A DNA stretch of 64,000 nt from Adiantum capillus-veneris (lineage: Eukaryota; Streptophyta; Polypodiopsida; Polypodiales; Pteridaceae). The notes under the pieces are model-generated. The model did not search any database and had not been told where the DNA came from. It saw only the letters and a list, made by a program, of their open reading frames with translations. Each line of letters starts with the position of its first letter. Within the stretch, counting starts at the first letter, position 1. Positions 42,450 to 52,576 of this stretch are shown here, piece after piece. The stretch is taken from positions 104,373,811 to 104,437,810 of the forward strand of contig CM043947.1 of assembly GCA_014529385.2 (NCBI GenBank), in the 5' to 3' direction. Position numbers and translations under genes: made by a program.

Positions 42450-43786
42450 GGAAGCTACTTGAGTACTCTAGCAAAACAGGATGATTGGTCTAAACAAGAA
42501 TTCAAGAGGATACGCACGAAAGCATATGGGTACTTTTTGAGGGATAGTTACTTGTGGAAGCATCCAAAACAAAAGGGTGCTACAACACAACGAGTTATAT
42601 GTAAAAAAGAGACTCAAGTATAGCTCATGCAAGAGTTTTATGAGAGTCTATGGGCTGGACACAGGAGTGTGTGGGCAACCTTCTCCAAGTTGAAAGAAAA
42701 ATACTGGTAGAAGGGTATGTATAAATATGTATCTCTATTTGTAGAGTCATGACATCATGATGGATTGCACCCTACATATCCACCAGCCATGCACTATAAA
42801 TGGGTTGTGGATCTAGTCACAATGCCTTTAGGACTTTAGCAGATGAGATACTTGGTTCTTGCATGAGAGGACCTAACTAACTAGGTTGAAGGAGGAGGAT
42901 TAAGAGCTAAAACCACAGAATCTGTGTGCAAATTCCTTCTTGATGAGGTGATTTGCCTTTATGATTATGTGGGGAAGATCATTGTAGGTAGAGGTGAGCT
43001 AGATGCCGAGGAAACAAGGGAGTTCTTTTTCAGATTAGGAATCAAGCTTTCTCTTACTACAACCTACAACTCTGAAGGCAATGGAAAGAGTGAAAGAGGG
43101 CATCCTCCTATCATCAAAGATTTGGCCAAGGCTTGTGAAGGAAGAGTTGGTGAGTGGCCAAAACTGTTACCATATGCTTTATGGGCTGATTGTACAACAC
43201 ATAGCTCAGTAATTGGCTATATGCCTACGGAGCTAATGTATGGTCAAAATCCAGTGACGTCCATTGAAGATACAATTCCTACATGGAATGTACTAACTTG
43301 GCAAGAGGGCCTTAGCAAGGAAGAGCTCCTTGCATTGCGCATAAGGCAACTAGAGAGAAGACCTAGAGACATTGAGGCTACAAAAGAACGACTCAAAAAT
43401 GCAAGGTTGAAAAACAAGGACTACTTTGATAAGCGACATCGGCTCATGAGAAAAGAAATTGACAAAGGTGACTGGGTTTTAGCGTATGATAGTAGCCTTG
43501 ATAATCAACACACAGTCATGCATAAGTTCTCAAAAAGATGGTTTGGACCATATGTTGTAAAGCATGTGCATGAAAATTCTACTTAGAGCTTGTCTGAACT
43601 AGATGGTACAGAAGTAAAGATTTCCATTGCAGGAAAAAGTATCAAAATGTTTAAGAGAAGAGGAGACAATGATCCGGAAGATGTTGAAGGGGAGGAAGAG
43701 CAAAACACATGTGAAGATCAAAGTGAATATAAAGCTTTGGAGTCATCCACTGAAGAAGAAAGCAAGGAAGATGTACAAGAGGGTTG
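42450..43786 (+). pseudogene. Tcn1-like Gypsy integrase
   Basis: The zinc-domain region (WAGHRSVWATFSKLKEKYW) has several TAGs. The core reads YKWVVDLVTMPLGL (Asp), then IIVGRGELDAE, where the expected catalytic Asp of IIxDRG is Gly, then NSEGNGKSERGH (Glu). The C-terminal GPY/F module is SKRWFGPYVVKHV. The open frame 42924-43586 covers the core. The Asp-to-Gly change and stops make it inactive. Confidence 0.85.
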
Positions 43787-43828
43787 ATCTTACAAAGAGA
43801 GAATGTGGCACATACCTGAGGATGTGCA

Positions 43829-43845
43829 GGTTTAAAGGGGGTGAA
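43829..43845 (+). promoter_or_regulatory. Polypurine tract of the Tcn1-like element
   Basis: TTTAAAGGGGGTGAA directly before the LTR start TGTCGTGTTGTG. Confidence 0.65.
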
Positions 43846-45105
43846 TGTCGTGTTGTGACACGTACATAATAGTGGGAAAGCATGCTACAAGATCTATCTT
43901 GTAACTTTTTGGATACATAATTATATTTCCTATAATGTCCATATGCATGTATAAGTAGTATAATAAGATTTATATCTCATCCTATTATTTATCTCAAGGG
44001 TAACATATTCTTACTTTACAATCAAAAAGTACTATGGAAAAAGCATCAATAGCTCCGCCTCTTTAACTTGGGACAAAAAGCATTGATTCTTTATTATTAC
44101 TAGCTCATTATCATTTCACACCCTAGATAGATCCTATATCTAGGGTAAATTCCAATATATATATATTCTATGTATTTTTCATAGTTTTCTTATATTTCTT
44201 TTTAAATAGCTACTAGGGAGGAATCAAATCCTAGTGGGACACTAGTGGCATGATTTTCAAAGATACACTTATTTTAATGCATTATTATAAGAATGATTAC
44301 AAAACTTTGTCAAGAAGCAATGTCATGCTTTCATATTGCATGAAGTATCCATTGGAATCAAATGAAAGTCTAAGCTAAGGGGACCAGAAGAAGACTTTTG
44401 CTGCCAAAACTGTACCCTATATTTGATGATTTTTTAACACAAGGTTCCAATCCGAATTAGGAAAAGTATATAAAATGGAAAACGTAGCTACTGAGCTGAA
44501 GTTTTTGCTCCTTTTTTTTCTTTGTTTTCTGGAGCCATAGCTGCGGAGATATGATCAAAATATTGGACCCTAGTCTACTCAAATCATGTAGGGACAGCAC
44601 ATTTCCAACTTTTTCAGTTTCTATTCACAATGGATCTTCTCTTCTTGTGGAAACCCTTGGGGGTTCCCTTCACCTATAAAAGGGGACCTCTTCTTACTTG
44701 AAAACCATTCAAGCCATTAATGAGAGAAATTCATGAGAAAGTGAGTAGTAATGCCTAATTGTACTTAGCCATTAACATAAGCATAAGCGTACACTTTCTC
44801 CTAGAAGAAGACTAGCCATCCTTGTAAGCTATCATTGGAAGATCAACTCTAGTCAAAGAAGGTCTTGGACTTGGTGTATCAATCAAAGTTGGATTCTTCC
44901 TTCTTCTTCTCTCTCCATCAAAAATGGTGCCGAAGGGTTTGTCAAGTAAGATGTGTTCTACATTGATATTTTGTTGATTTCTTGTTGTTTTCTTTTCATC
45001 TCTAATCCAACATATATGCATCCAATCTCATCGCCTTAACCAAACCTATCTCTATCACTTTTAGAAATTTATTCTCTCTACAAATTCTAGGTTCTCCTTG
45101 CTACA
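43846..45105 (+). repeat. 3' LTR of the Tcn1-like element
   Basis: Starts TGTCGTGTTGTGACACG after the polypurine tract and probably ends at CTACA near 45105. A TATAAAAGG box at 44675-44683 on the plus strand fits the LTR promoter. No second copy is present, so the right end is approximate. Confidence 0.6.
44675..44683 (+). promoter_or_regulatory. LTR TATA box
   Basis: CACCTATAAAAGGGGACC is a clear TATA context about 830 bp into the LTR and about 430 bp from its inferred end. Confidence 0.6.
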
Positions 45106-45225
45106 GGTACATCTCTCCCCGCAGTATCCTTATTGCCTACGGGCAAGAATAGGGCTTGGGAGGGAAACTTCTCATCTCTTCACCTCTCTCATATCTAAAT
45201 TTTGTACATACTAGAGTCATCCTCG

Positions 45226-45444
45226 ATGAATAACCTGCATGATGAGAATTTCTATCGCTTCCACTCTGTGTGGTCTATTAGAATTAACGTATGGATTAGC
45301 CATAAAATACACTTTCAACAACGTATAGTGTTTCTCTTTGGCCCAGAAAGGCTCAATGAAATACGTCTTTCACCAGATCCCATCATACTACCTCTTATAG
45401 ACTATAAATTTTCTTGTGATGTAAGTGTAGTTATCTTTCTATGA
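45226..45444 (+). CDS. Leader ORF copy A2 (unknown ~70-aa module)
   Basis: ATG at 45226 (MNNLHDENFYRF). The body reads ISHKIHFQQRIVFLFG, then ERLNEI, SPDPIILPLIDY and CDV. It is the counterpart of A1 (14606-14824), with many codon differences that leave the residue unchanged, such as in the ILPLIDY stretch. A strong splice-donor context (TGTGAT then GTAAGTG) overlaps the conserved Asp-Val near 45419. It is full length except for the uncertain 3' end. Confidence 0.55.
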   Translation: MNNLHDENFYRFHSVWSIRINVWISHKIHFQQRIVFLFGPERLNEIRLSPDPIILPLIDYKFSCDVSVVIFL

Positions 45445-45499
45445 ACCAAGAGGTTTGTACACATAATTAATACCAATCACTATACAAAACATATATATT

Positions 45500-45685
45500 A
45501 TGATGAGCACAAAACTACAATTCCAAAGAACAATTCGTAGCGTATTTGGTTGGCAAAGATTGAACGCCATTAACTCATCTATTAACCCTTTCATATTATT
45601 CATGATACGATATGACCATAGCCTTAATGTTTTATCTTTGTGTTGTTTTGATATTCTCTTTTGTGTTCTTTCTTTGTTTCTGTGA
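45500..45685 (+). CDS. Leader ORF copy B2 (unknown ~70-aa module)
   Basis: Starts MMSTKLQFQRTIRSVFG and continues QRLNAINSSINPFILFMIRY, SLNV. It pairs with B1 (14846-15058). The A/B order here is the reverse of that in Gypsy-A. Directly downstream is the leader segment shared with 556-766. Confidence 0.5.
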   Translation: MMSTKLQFQRTIRSVFGWQRLNAINSSINPFILFMIRYDHSLNVLSLCCFDILFCVLSLFL

Positions 45686-45702
45686 GACAAGAGAGAAAGA
45701 AT

Positions 45703-45855
45703 GAAGCTTCTTTGATTGCATTTCCTTACAAACCCTATACTTCAAGGCATCTATGGTTTAACTCCTTTATATAGTTTTTGGAGTTCTCTCACAAACTCTC
45801 ACAGCCAAGATCCCGATGCGTTCCTGGCAAGATCGCAAATTTCTCGACACCATGG
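45703..45855 (+). other. Leader segment shared with 556-735
   Basis: Reads FLTNPILQGIYGLTP, SFWSSLTNSHS and AFLARSQISRH, the same peptide as near base 600, then runs into a GA repeat. The gag that should follow is absent. Confidence 0.6.
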
Positions 45856-45856
45856 T

Positions 45857-45858
<2 letters not shown>

Positions 45859-45942
<84 letters not shown>

Positions 45943-45967
45943 GAGGAGGAGGAGGAGGAGGAGGAGG
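45859..45967. repeat. (GA)n followed by (GGA)n microsatellite
   Basis: About 80 bases of GA followed by about 28 of GGA. It replaces the gag start of the leader before it. Confidence 0.95.
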
Positions 45968-46170
45968 AAGGGCCACAAGCTTGGCATGGCGGGTCTGCCT
46001 TGTCAAAGTGTTAGCAGGACTACTCAAGATCTGTGGATGAAGGGCTAAAAATGCACCATTTGTGGCCCATCAAATGACCGGGGAATTGCCGAGCCCTCCA
46101 GTGGTGTTGCCATGCTTTGACTAGAGGAAAGAGAAACTTTTTTTTCTTGATTTTTAAAAACCGACTATCA

Positions 46171-46184
46171 TTAACCCTCCCCTT
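46171..46184 (-). promoter_or_regulatory. Gypsy-F polypurine tract
   Basis: AAAAGGGGAGGGTTAA on the minus strand precedes the LTR tip TGATAGTCGG, as in Gypsy-A at 9232-9246. Confidence 0.6.
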
Positions 46185-46313
46185 TTGGCTAGAGGCATTC
46201 ACATCTCTAGCCCTGCCTTTAATCCTTATTTAGCTGATCTATAGGAGCCGATATCGAGTTGCCTTCGGAATTATCTATTCTATTTGGCCGTTGGTGAGAT
46301 TTCTTGGATATCC

Positions 46314-46967
46314 CTAAATCTGTAACATGTCCCGGATGATAGCCTGTTCCTTGGAATAGTGTGGTCCAATTAAATGGGATCCCATGGCTTCTAGAACTTT
46401 ATGCCAGTGTCCTCCTGGATCCCAAGTGAAGAATATGATCATTATCTGCACTGTCTGAACAATAAAATTTACATGCCAAATAGGACCAAATTGGTAACCA
46501 CTAGTAGCAAGAGGAAAAATGAACATCTTGGCTCCTGCAAAGGCAGAACTGAAAATTATGATTCCCAATAGTGTGCCAAGAATCCACCATATATGGCCGC
46601 CTTGTTGGTATGGTGAGCTCCAGTTGTCTTCAAAATCTTGCTTACTACCGCAAGTGGAAAAGCCAACAAGCATACCATGCTCCTCTTGGGTGTGCTTAAA
46701 CATGTCAGTTGTCTTTTCTGATGTTGATAGTAAGTCACATACCTTGCGGCTTAAATACAAGCATAATCCACTCACCTCTCTCCAAAGAGAGGATGCACTA
46801 TTTGTAAAAAAATGCACCAAATTTGGGATGAGGCCTTCATTCATGCATTTTATCAAAAACCATTTTTCTATCCATGCATCCTTAACTTTTATCTCCATGA
46901 TGATCTTACCTCTATATGTCCTAGTGGTTAACCATAGCCATAGGTCTGATGCATCCCATGCAAACAT
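46314..46967 (-). CDS. Membrane-type ORF (env-like position), 217 aa
   Basis: ATG at 46967 with an in-frame stop 12 bases upstream. The protein is intact. Two hydrophobic segments suggest membrane spans: about residues 126-152 (WWILGTLLGIIIFSSAFAGA) and about 161-181 (NFIVQTVQIMIIFF). The N-terminal half is amphipathic with several Cys, Trp and charged residues (DAWIEKWFLIK, FKHTQEEHG), and no clear signal peptide. It lies just upstream of the polypurine tract, where env-like ORFs occur in some plant Gypsy elements. I do not recognise the sequence, and it may be a captured host fragment. Confidence 0.45.
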   Translation of the reverse strand: MFAWDASDLWLWLTTRTYRGKIIMEIKVKDAWIEKWFLIKCMNEGLIPNLVHFFTNSASSLWREVSGLCLYLSRKVCDLLSTSEKTTDMFKHTQEEHGMLVGFSTCGSKQDFEDNWSSPYQQGGHIWWILGTLLGIIIFSSAFAGAKMFIFPLATSGYQFGPIWHVNFIVQTVQIMIIFFTWDPGGHWHKVLEAMGSHLIGPHYSKEQAIIRDMLQI

Positions 46968-47051
46968 AATGCTGTGTTGTTAGAAGTCTGGAACCACCTT
47001 AAAAGGTTGGCAACATGTTGATCATAAAACTTACTCTAAACACCCTCACAT

Positions 47052-47239
47052 AAACTGGAGGCATTACCCATATCCAAGTTTATAACACCTTTCAGTAAAC
47101 TAGAGGAATTACCCATCTCCAAGTCTATGACACTACACAATAAAGTCTTGTTTGGCTACCAAGCCTCTCGAACAATATCCAGCTCCAACAATAAAGTCTT
47201 GTTCGGTTACAAAGCCTCTGGAACAATATCCAGCTCCAA
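47052..47239 (-). repeat. Two short tandem duplications upstream of the membrane-type ORF
   Basis: One unit of about 51 bp (CAATAAAGTCTTGTT... to ...CAATATCCAGCTCCAA) is doubled at 47138-47239. Another of about 45 bp is doubled at 47052-47133. Confidence 0.75.
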
Positions 47240-47243
47240 ACCT

Positions 47244-48735
47244 TCATTCATACTTACCACTTTTTAAAGGTCCTCTGGTGAAACTTCCTTGATATAGGAT
47301 GCCTTCAGCTTGTACATTTTTCTTGGTCCATGCTGGTGCAAAGACTTTTGTTTTCAAAGCCCTTCCCTTTGCTTTTGATACGTTATCCATCTTCTGCAAA
47401 TCCTTGCTAGCAGGCTGGTCTTCCTCTTCTCTTGTATCTTCCATGCTCTTTGCATTCCTCTTACTCTCACGAGGATTGATCAACACTTTATGCCTTCTTA
47501 CCCTTACTGCCGAATGCTCTCAATTGATCGCTTTGGTGTCTATTTCATCCAAGGTTAGGGATGTACTAACATTTGTAACACGACTTTCTTGACTTACCTC
47601 CCTCACTAGGGTAGCATATTTTGATTCTTTAACCTCTTGTTCCATTGTTTTAGTCCTTTGAACAACTTCTCGCTTGACCCTTATTCTGTTATCTTCATCT
47701 TGACCTCTTTTGCAAGACCAATGAAACTTAGTGTGCGGATGCCAATTGGTGGTGGGCATAGGATGAGTGTAAGTGGTGATTGTGGTGGCGGTTGCATTGG
47801 TGGATGAAAGAATTGAAATGGTGGGAATGACTGTCATTGCACAGCTGGTGGTGGGATTGGTTGCCTGGGTGGCCGTGGCCTCGCCCTTGGTGGAGAAATA
47901 TGATTCTACCTTCCTCCTCTATTGAAGTTTTTCCTTCTTGGATGTGGGTAGTAATACATGCCATGACCGTCCTCCCCACAATTGTAGCAATGGTATTCTT
48001 GGTTTTGCCTTCGTTGTCCCCTCCCTTGCTCGGGATTTTGGACAAGTGCATTCCTTGCTGGACCAAATGCACAGATAGACTTTCAAGCTAAGTAGTGATG
48101 CGACTCAACAGGTCTTGCTGCTCTTCTGATGCCTCTTGTGGTTGGGTTCTTTGAGCGAATTTTGTAATCACTAGGGTTAGTCGGATTGAGCTTGATTCCT
48201 CTGACTCTTTGACTCTTGCTTGCATGTGCATCTTCTTGTCTTTAAGGTGGGCTACTTCTACTATGAACTCATACATTACAAGGAATCTCCCCTTCACCTT
48301 ATCTTTAAGCGGCGACCACATGCCAGCAATGAAACGGTCCTTCTTCAAGAAATTAAGCGCTCCTTCACCTTCCTTCAGTGAGGCAGCCCATCACTCCCAC
48401 AAATCCACAAACCTGGATTTGTAAGTGGCATACTCTAGCAAACTTCCCTGCTTTAACTCGATCAGCAGTTTCCATAGCTTTTCTGAGGTTGTGCCTCCAC
48501 CAAACCTCTTCACAAAGGCAACACTTAGTACGTCCCATGCATTCTTGGTAGCTTGGGGCAAAGAATTGTACCAAGACTTTTCCTCTACTTTCATTAGTAG
48601 AGGAAAGATTCGTAGTCGTGAGGCATCATCATCCTTGTTGGAAACCACACAAGAGATGTCAAAGTCATTCAAAAAATTGGTGGTGATGTCTTCTCCTTTT
48701 TTTCCACTGAATGTGGGAAAAGAGACACCTGCCAC
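47244..48735 (-). pseudogene. Gypsy-F gag
   Basis: The N-terminal part, 48391-48735, reads VSFPTFSGKKGEDITTNFL, then SWYNSLPQATKNAWDVL and KSRFVDLWE, matching the Gypsy-A gag. 48088-48348 continues (RFIAGMWSPLKDKVKGRF). The knuckle near 47960-48005 is CYNCGEDGHGMYYY, so the last Cys is Tyr. Below it is a Pro/His-rich then Lys-rich stretch down to 47244. Several stops break it. Confidence 0.7.
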
Positions 48736-48889
48736 GGTGGTAAATCAATGAGCAAGAAATTACAAACCTCTTTTTTTATTTTTTGTTTGTATTTTTTTAA
48801 TGTCACAAATGGCTCAACAACTATAATGGCTTTCTTACAGGGTTGGGTGGATAAATTTAAACAGGAGCTAAGAGGGTCACAAAGCTAGA

Positions 48890-49100
48890 ATAGAATAAAA
48901 ATGCTTACATCAAAAGAGTGATAATAATCAAGAAGGGGTAAGATGATGGGACGTGGAGATCTTTCATCAAGCATTTTTGCTCCAAATAGGAAAACAATCT
49001 TTTGCCGGTAGAATATCTTCCTATCAATATATACATTTACATGCATGTGCTACAATAAAAGAAAAGGAAAGACTTCTAGCCTATTGTTATTATCCATGTC
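48890..49100 (-). pseudogene. Leader ORF copy A3 (unknown ~70-aa module)
   Basis: Reads MDNNNRLEVFPF, one TAG, then VYIDRKIFYRQKIVFLFG, PRPIILPLLDYYHSFD. The start is close to A1 (MDN..R.EVFPF). The Ser-Phe-Asp is followed by GTAAGC, a good splice donor, and a TTTACCACCGTGGCAG acceptor-like site precedes the gag. Splicing would fuse the module to gag. Confidence 0.5.
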
Positions 49101-49171
49101 GGGTGTAGGGAACTGAGTACTAGAGTTGCATACCTTAAGTGTTGACAAGGTGACACCTTCACCACATGCCT

Positions 49172-49600
49172 CTAACTCCTGTTGAAGTCCGCACAATCCT
49201 CCATATTAGGTTCAAAATAGACTAGGCAAGAAGAGTCTACCTCAATGGGCTTTTCATTTTGCATGCGAGGGCAGCGCTTGGGTGGATGCACTTCACTTGA
49301 ACCCTCTAGGCCTAGAGAGAGCGTAGGCCCTATTGCGTCCACCAAATGCTTTAGGCTTTGTGGTTTGGACTTTGTGATTGATGTAGCTGAGGACTCTTCT
49401 CTGATCGTTGGATAGAAAACACTTACTGCTACACAAAATTTGATTGACGTGAGAGTGCTGCGGTTTTTAGAAGCAAAAATCACCATTCTTTCTTCACCTC
49501 CTATATTGGCACTCATTGATAGAATGCTTTGGTTGACAAGAGTGATAACATTTTGTAGCCCTCCCACTTGATGCTCTTGATTTGCGGTTAGCATGAGCAA
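49172..49600 (-). CDS. Gypsy-F leader ORF, unknown
   Basis: 142 residues are open between the leader donor site (49619/49620) and module A3. Content: QNVITLVNQSILSMSANIGG, SVFYPTIREESSATSITKSK, SLVYFEPNMEDCADFNRS-type end. Not recognised. It may be a leader exon rather than a separate protein. Confidence 0.35.
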   Translation of the reverse strand: MLMLTANQEHQVGGLQNVITLVNQSILSMSANIGGEERMVIFASKNRSTLTSIKFCVAVSVFYPTIREESSATSITKSKPQSLKHLVDAIGPTLSLGLEGSSEVHPPKRCPRMQNEKPIEVDSSCLVYFEPNMEDCADFNRS

Positions 49601-49614
49601 TGCGAGATGGAGAG

Positions 49615-49620
49615 CTTACC
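49615..49620 (-). promoter_or_regulatory. Splice-donor-like site in the Gypsy-F leader
   Basis: CCAAGAG followed by GTAAGC on the minus strand, about 180 bases after the primer site. Confidence 0.4.
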
Positions 49621-49800
49621 TCTTGGATATTGATGATGCTACAACCTAGCAGTAGCACTTTGAGGAAGGCGATCAGTCCTTCTTTAGTCTCTTCTTCTTA
49701 CGTTCTCCAATTGGACAATTCTTGCAGCCATTCATCCGTGATTGATGACGTGCATCATTTTAGTCTTGTAAGATGAAGGTTTTCGAGAAGCCCTCCTCCA

Positions 49801-49812
49801 TGGGGCCACCAA
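49801..49812 (-). promoter_or_regulatory. Gypsy-F primer-binding site
   Basis: TTGGTGGCCCCA on the minus strand, followed by GGAGGAGGGCTT, closely parallels the Gypsy-A site. The LTR that should adjoin it is lost at about 49813-49850. Confidence 0.55.
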
Positions 49813-49849
49813 GCGACAAGATTTTTGTCATTGGGAGATGAAGAGCAAA

Positions 49850-50215
49850 GAGATACTTGGTAGAAAAGGTTATTGGATCTACGATGTCTGCAATTGGAAA
49901 GAGTTTTGGCTTGAAGCTACTATGAGGAAGTGTCAAAGAAATCTCATAGAAAGGATAATGAATGTGTGAACGATAGGGAAATTGAAAAGGGTGATCTTGT
50001 GTTGCGATTCAATAGTAAGTTGGACAATACTTTTCAAAAAAAGTTTCAAATTAAGTGGGAAGGTCCTTTTACTGTTGTGAACAAGTTTGACAATGGGACA
50101 TATCAGATGGCAAATTTGGGTGGTGTACAACATATCATGTTAATGGTTACAGGTTGAAGAAATATCTGCCATGTTTGATGACAATTGTAACAGATGAGAT
50201 TCTATCAATGGAGTA
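49850..50215 (+). pseudogene. Gypsy integrase C-terminal fragment
   Basis: VNDREIEKGDLVLRFNSKLD and KWEGPFTVVNKFDNGTYQM are the C-terminal GPY/F region of a Gypsy integrase. After a one-base shift near 50130 the chain continues HVNGYRLKKYLPCL and stops at about 50215. It is a different family from the Tcn1-like pol. The left part of integrase is gone. Confidence 0.8.
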
Positions 50216-50433
50216 GATCTCCACATTTTTCAAAAGAATAAAAATTCTTTCAAAACATATTAAGGCACAAGTAAAGGGTGAGTTTAGGAAATGAAAAGAC
50301 AGATGAAGGTGAAAAAGTCAAAATTCAAATGAAGGTGGAAAGTCAAAAGACCTTTTGTACCCATATAAATAGGTCTTTTTCTTCTCTTTCATTTTTCCCT
50401 TAGCGTTTGCTTATCCTCTTTAGAATTTTCTTT

Positions 50434-50477
<44 letters not shown>

Positions 50478-50480
50478 ACG
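50216..50480 (+). repeat. LTR-like DNA after the integrase fragment
   Basis: No polypurine tract was identified, but CCCATATAAATAGGTC at about 50360-50376 is a good TATA context, and a (CT)n tract follows at 50435-50471. This fits a 3' LTR start, though its limits are not visible. Confidence 0.4.
50435..50471. repeat. (CT)n microsatellite
   Basis: Uninterrupted CT dinucleotides, followed by CACTCTCACGTGCGCACAC. Confidence 0.9.
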
Positions 50481-50995
50481 TGCGCACACAATTTTATATC
50501 CGTTCTTTTGAGGTAATATTGTTGAAAACCTATGTGATTTGCTGAGTGTTACCATGCACCGAGTGAATTTTTCTGAGCAAGGACAAACCCGAGCAAGTGT
50601 TTGTACACGATATGGTAAATTTTCTTGTCAACAAAATATTTATCATTTGTTATATATTCATGAACCACGACAAAAAGGGTTATCAATGGATAGAATACCT
50701 CCTAAATTCCAAAAGATCAAAGTTTACTTTTAAGAAAATAAACATTGAACCAAGTAGTTGGCCAGTTGACGGTAAGCGAAAAAGGAGAAATTTCGCCCCA
50801 ATATGGAGAAAAATAGTGTAAAGCCCCAAAATATAAGCTTAATTTTCTTAAACTTTCTCTTGGAAAATTCAAGGAATTTGTATGTTTGGAAAAATGTTTT
50901 TTTCTGAACAGTCGTCCCTACAAACGTTCTTGGTGAACACTGCCTCGCAACATGTAATTTCTCTTTGTCGAAAAAAGAACGATGGAGACTAGCTT

Positions 50996-51050
<55 letters not shown>

Positions 51051-51152
51051 ACACTAGTCGCTCTTATATCTAATTAGCTTGAATCTTTGTAGATTCTTCT
51101 ACCTCCTTACACCAAGGCGCATATGAAGCAAAATTCTCATGCGATGTTACTA
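50472..51152. other. No gene seen; second (CT)n at 50998-51047
   Basis: Short open frames only. A 50-bp CT tract is the only repeat. Confidence 0.5.
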
Positions 51153-51235
51153 GGAGTTGAACTCGCCACCGATCGAAAAGCTAGCGATCCAATTTAGCTA
51201 GCTAATCCGCCACATTGGTAATGCTGCTCGGTTCA
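51153..51235 (-). repeat. tRNA-derived SINE-like fragment
   Basis: On the minus strand GGCGGATTAGCTAGCTAAATT resembles an A box region and GGCGAGTTCAACTCC a B box, about 30 bases apart. The structure is incomplete, so it is not called a tRNA. Confidence 0.35.
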
Positions 51236-51850
51236 CGACACTTTTCATATTAAAAAAAAAGAAGTTTTCATATTTCTCCACCCTTTCCTACAAAATCTGT
51301 TGCATGTCCTGCATGCCCATGGTGCCTGCAGCTGTCCTATCGTTGGATCGTCGTCTTGACTCCCTTGCACGCTCAACTGTTGTCAATTCCTCACATTTCA
51401 CTTTTTTCCTTCAAAAAAAGAGAGTATCCCTGCAAGATTCCTTCTAGTAAGCTATTTTTCAAAATTGTTAGCACATATTTGGCTCACTTCTATATTCAAT
51501 TCTACATTAGACCTTCCGAATCTCATCCCTCCTACTTAGGGAGACCTTAGCATTCCCAACAAACCAAGTTGCAAGCGATGTCAATTTGTAGACTTAAGTG
51601 CTACGACCACTGTACCTGTTGCATCTTGTTTAACTTGCAATTTTTTTTATAAACTCCAATCTGCCAATCGGTACTCACTCTCTGCTTGATTCTTGTCTTT
51701 AACGATTTAAAATGAATTGCGGGCACATACTCTAAATTGACGAGGCATACCGGCACTCTTCCCCCTCGTCTTTCCGACACGGCGCGCTTCAACCCCACGA
51801 CGGGCAAATGGGAAAAGTAAAATCTGCGTCTTCCTAGTCCAGTCGCCCTA

Positions 51851-51854
<4 letters not shown>

Positions 51855-51906
<52 letters not shown>

Positions 51907-51990
51907 GGCTCCCTCTCACTTCCCTCCTCACCCGACCTATGCAGCTCTCCAGCCCAGCACCCTCCCGGACAAGTGATTGTGTCGCTCTAT

Positions 51991-52042
<52 letters not shown>

Positions 52043-52243
52043 GAGAGAGAGAGAGAACGAGCTGCTCTGTCCATTGCCAATCCTGCTTCCCCAAGCCCTT
52101 GCATGTCTTCAAACCTCCCCCTCCTTCGTCAATTACTTCAAACCCCCCTCCTTGGTCACTTACTACAGCTCCCCACGCTCCGATCCCTGAAACCTCTCAC
52201 TGCGTTGACGACAACCCTCATCTCCAACATATGCTTGCTGCAG

Positions 52244-52276
<33 letters not shown>
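51855..52276. repeat. Cluster of (CT)n and (GA)n tracts
   Basis: CT at 51855-51905, GA at 51992-52056 (one AGCG interruption) and GA at 52246-52276, with C-rich sequence between them. Confidence 0.9.
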
Positions 52277-52278
<2 letters not shown>

Positions 52279-52506
52279 CAGTCGCCCGAGTCCCTACCCC
52301 CACAACTCATGCCAAAGCTCGCTGAGAGAAAGACGGCAGTCTCTCGACCCTGTCACCTACCCCGACACGCCCACTCAAAAAAATTGATGCCTGCTCTGCG
52401 GATTGTAGCAACGATAGAAGCATTGCCGTCGCATGCAGCGCTTCATCAGGAAGACACTGCACATGCCCGCACTAGGCACGCTATTTAAAAACAATCATAC
52501 TCTTTC

Positions 52507-52576
52507 AGTTAAAAAAAAAACTCTCTGAAAGAGCGCACGCCGGTGCGCGCTCTTTCAGAGAGTTTTTTTTTTAACT
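52507..52576. repeat. Perfect inverted repeat, 30-bp arms, 10-base loop
   Basis: Left arm 52507-52536 and right arm 52547-52576 are exact reverse complements (AGTTA10, CTCTCTGAAA, GAGCGC). The loop is ACGCCGGTGC. A GGGA repeat follows at 52580-52603. It could be a fold-back element, a MITE core or a small-RNA hairpin. Confidence 0.9.

Larger units (their letters stand above)
46171..49812 (-). mobile_element. Gypsy-F, pol-less Gypsy relative with gag and membrane-type ORF
   Basis: On the minus strand the order is primer site (49801-49812), leader with an ORF and a module A copy, gag, a zinc-knuckle remnant, a short charged region, tandem repeats, a membrane-type ORF and a polypurine tract (46171-46184). 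There is no protease, RT, RNase H or integrase. Both ends and the gag resemble Gypsy-A, so it is likely a non-autonomous derivative that would depend on Gypsy-A-type enzymes. The LTRs are truncated on both sides. Confidence 0.65.

Noticed and set aside
46519-46983. 154-codon plus-strand frame
   Set aside because: It is antisense to the membrane-type ORF and shows no family features.
47728-48072. His-rich frame on the minus strand
   Set aside because: It is a shadow of the gag nucleocapsid and Pro-rich region in another frame; the knuckle CYNCGEDGHG lies in the gag frame.
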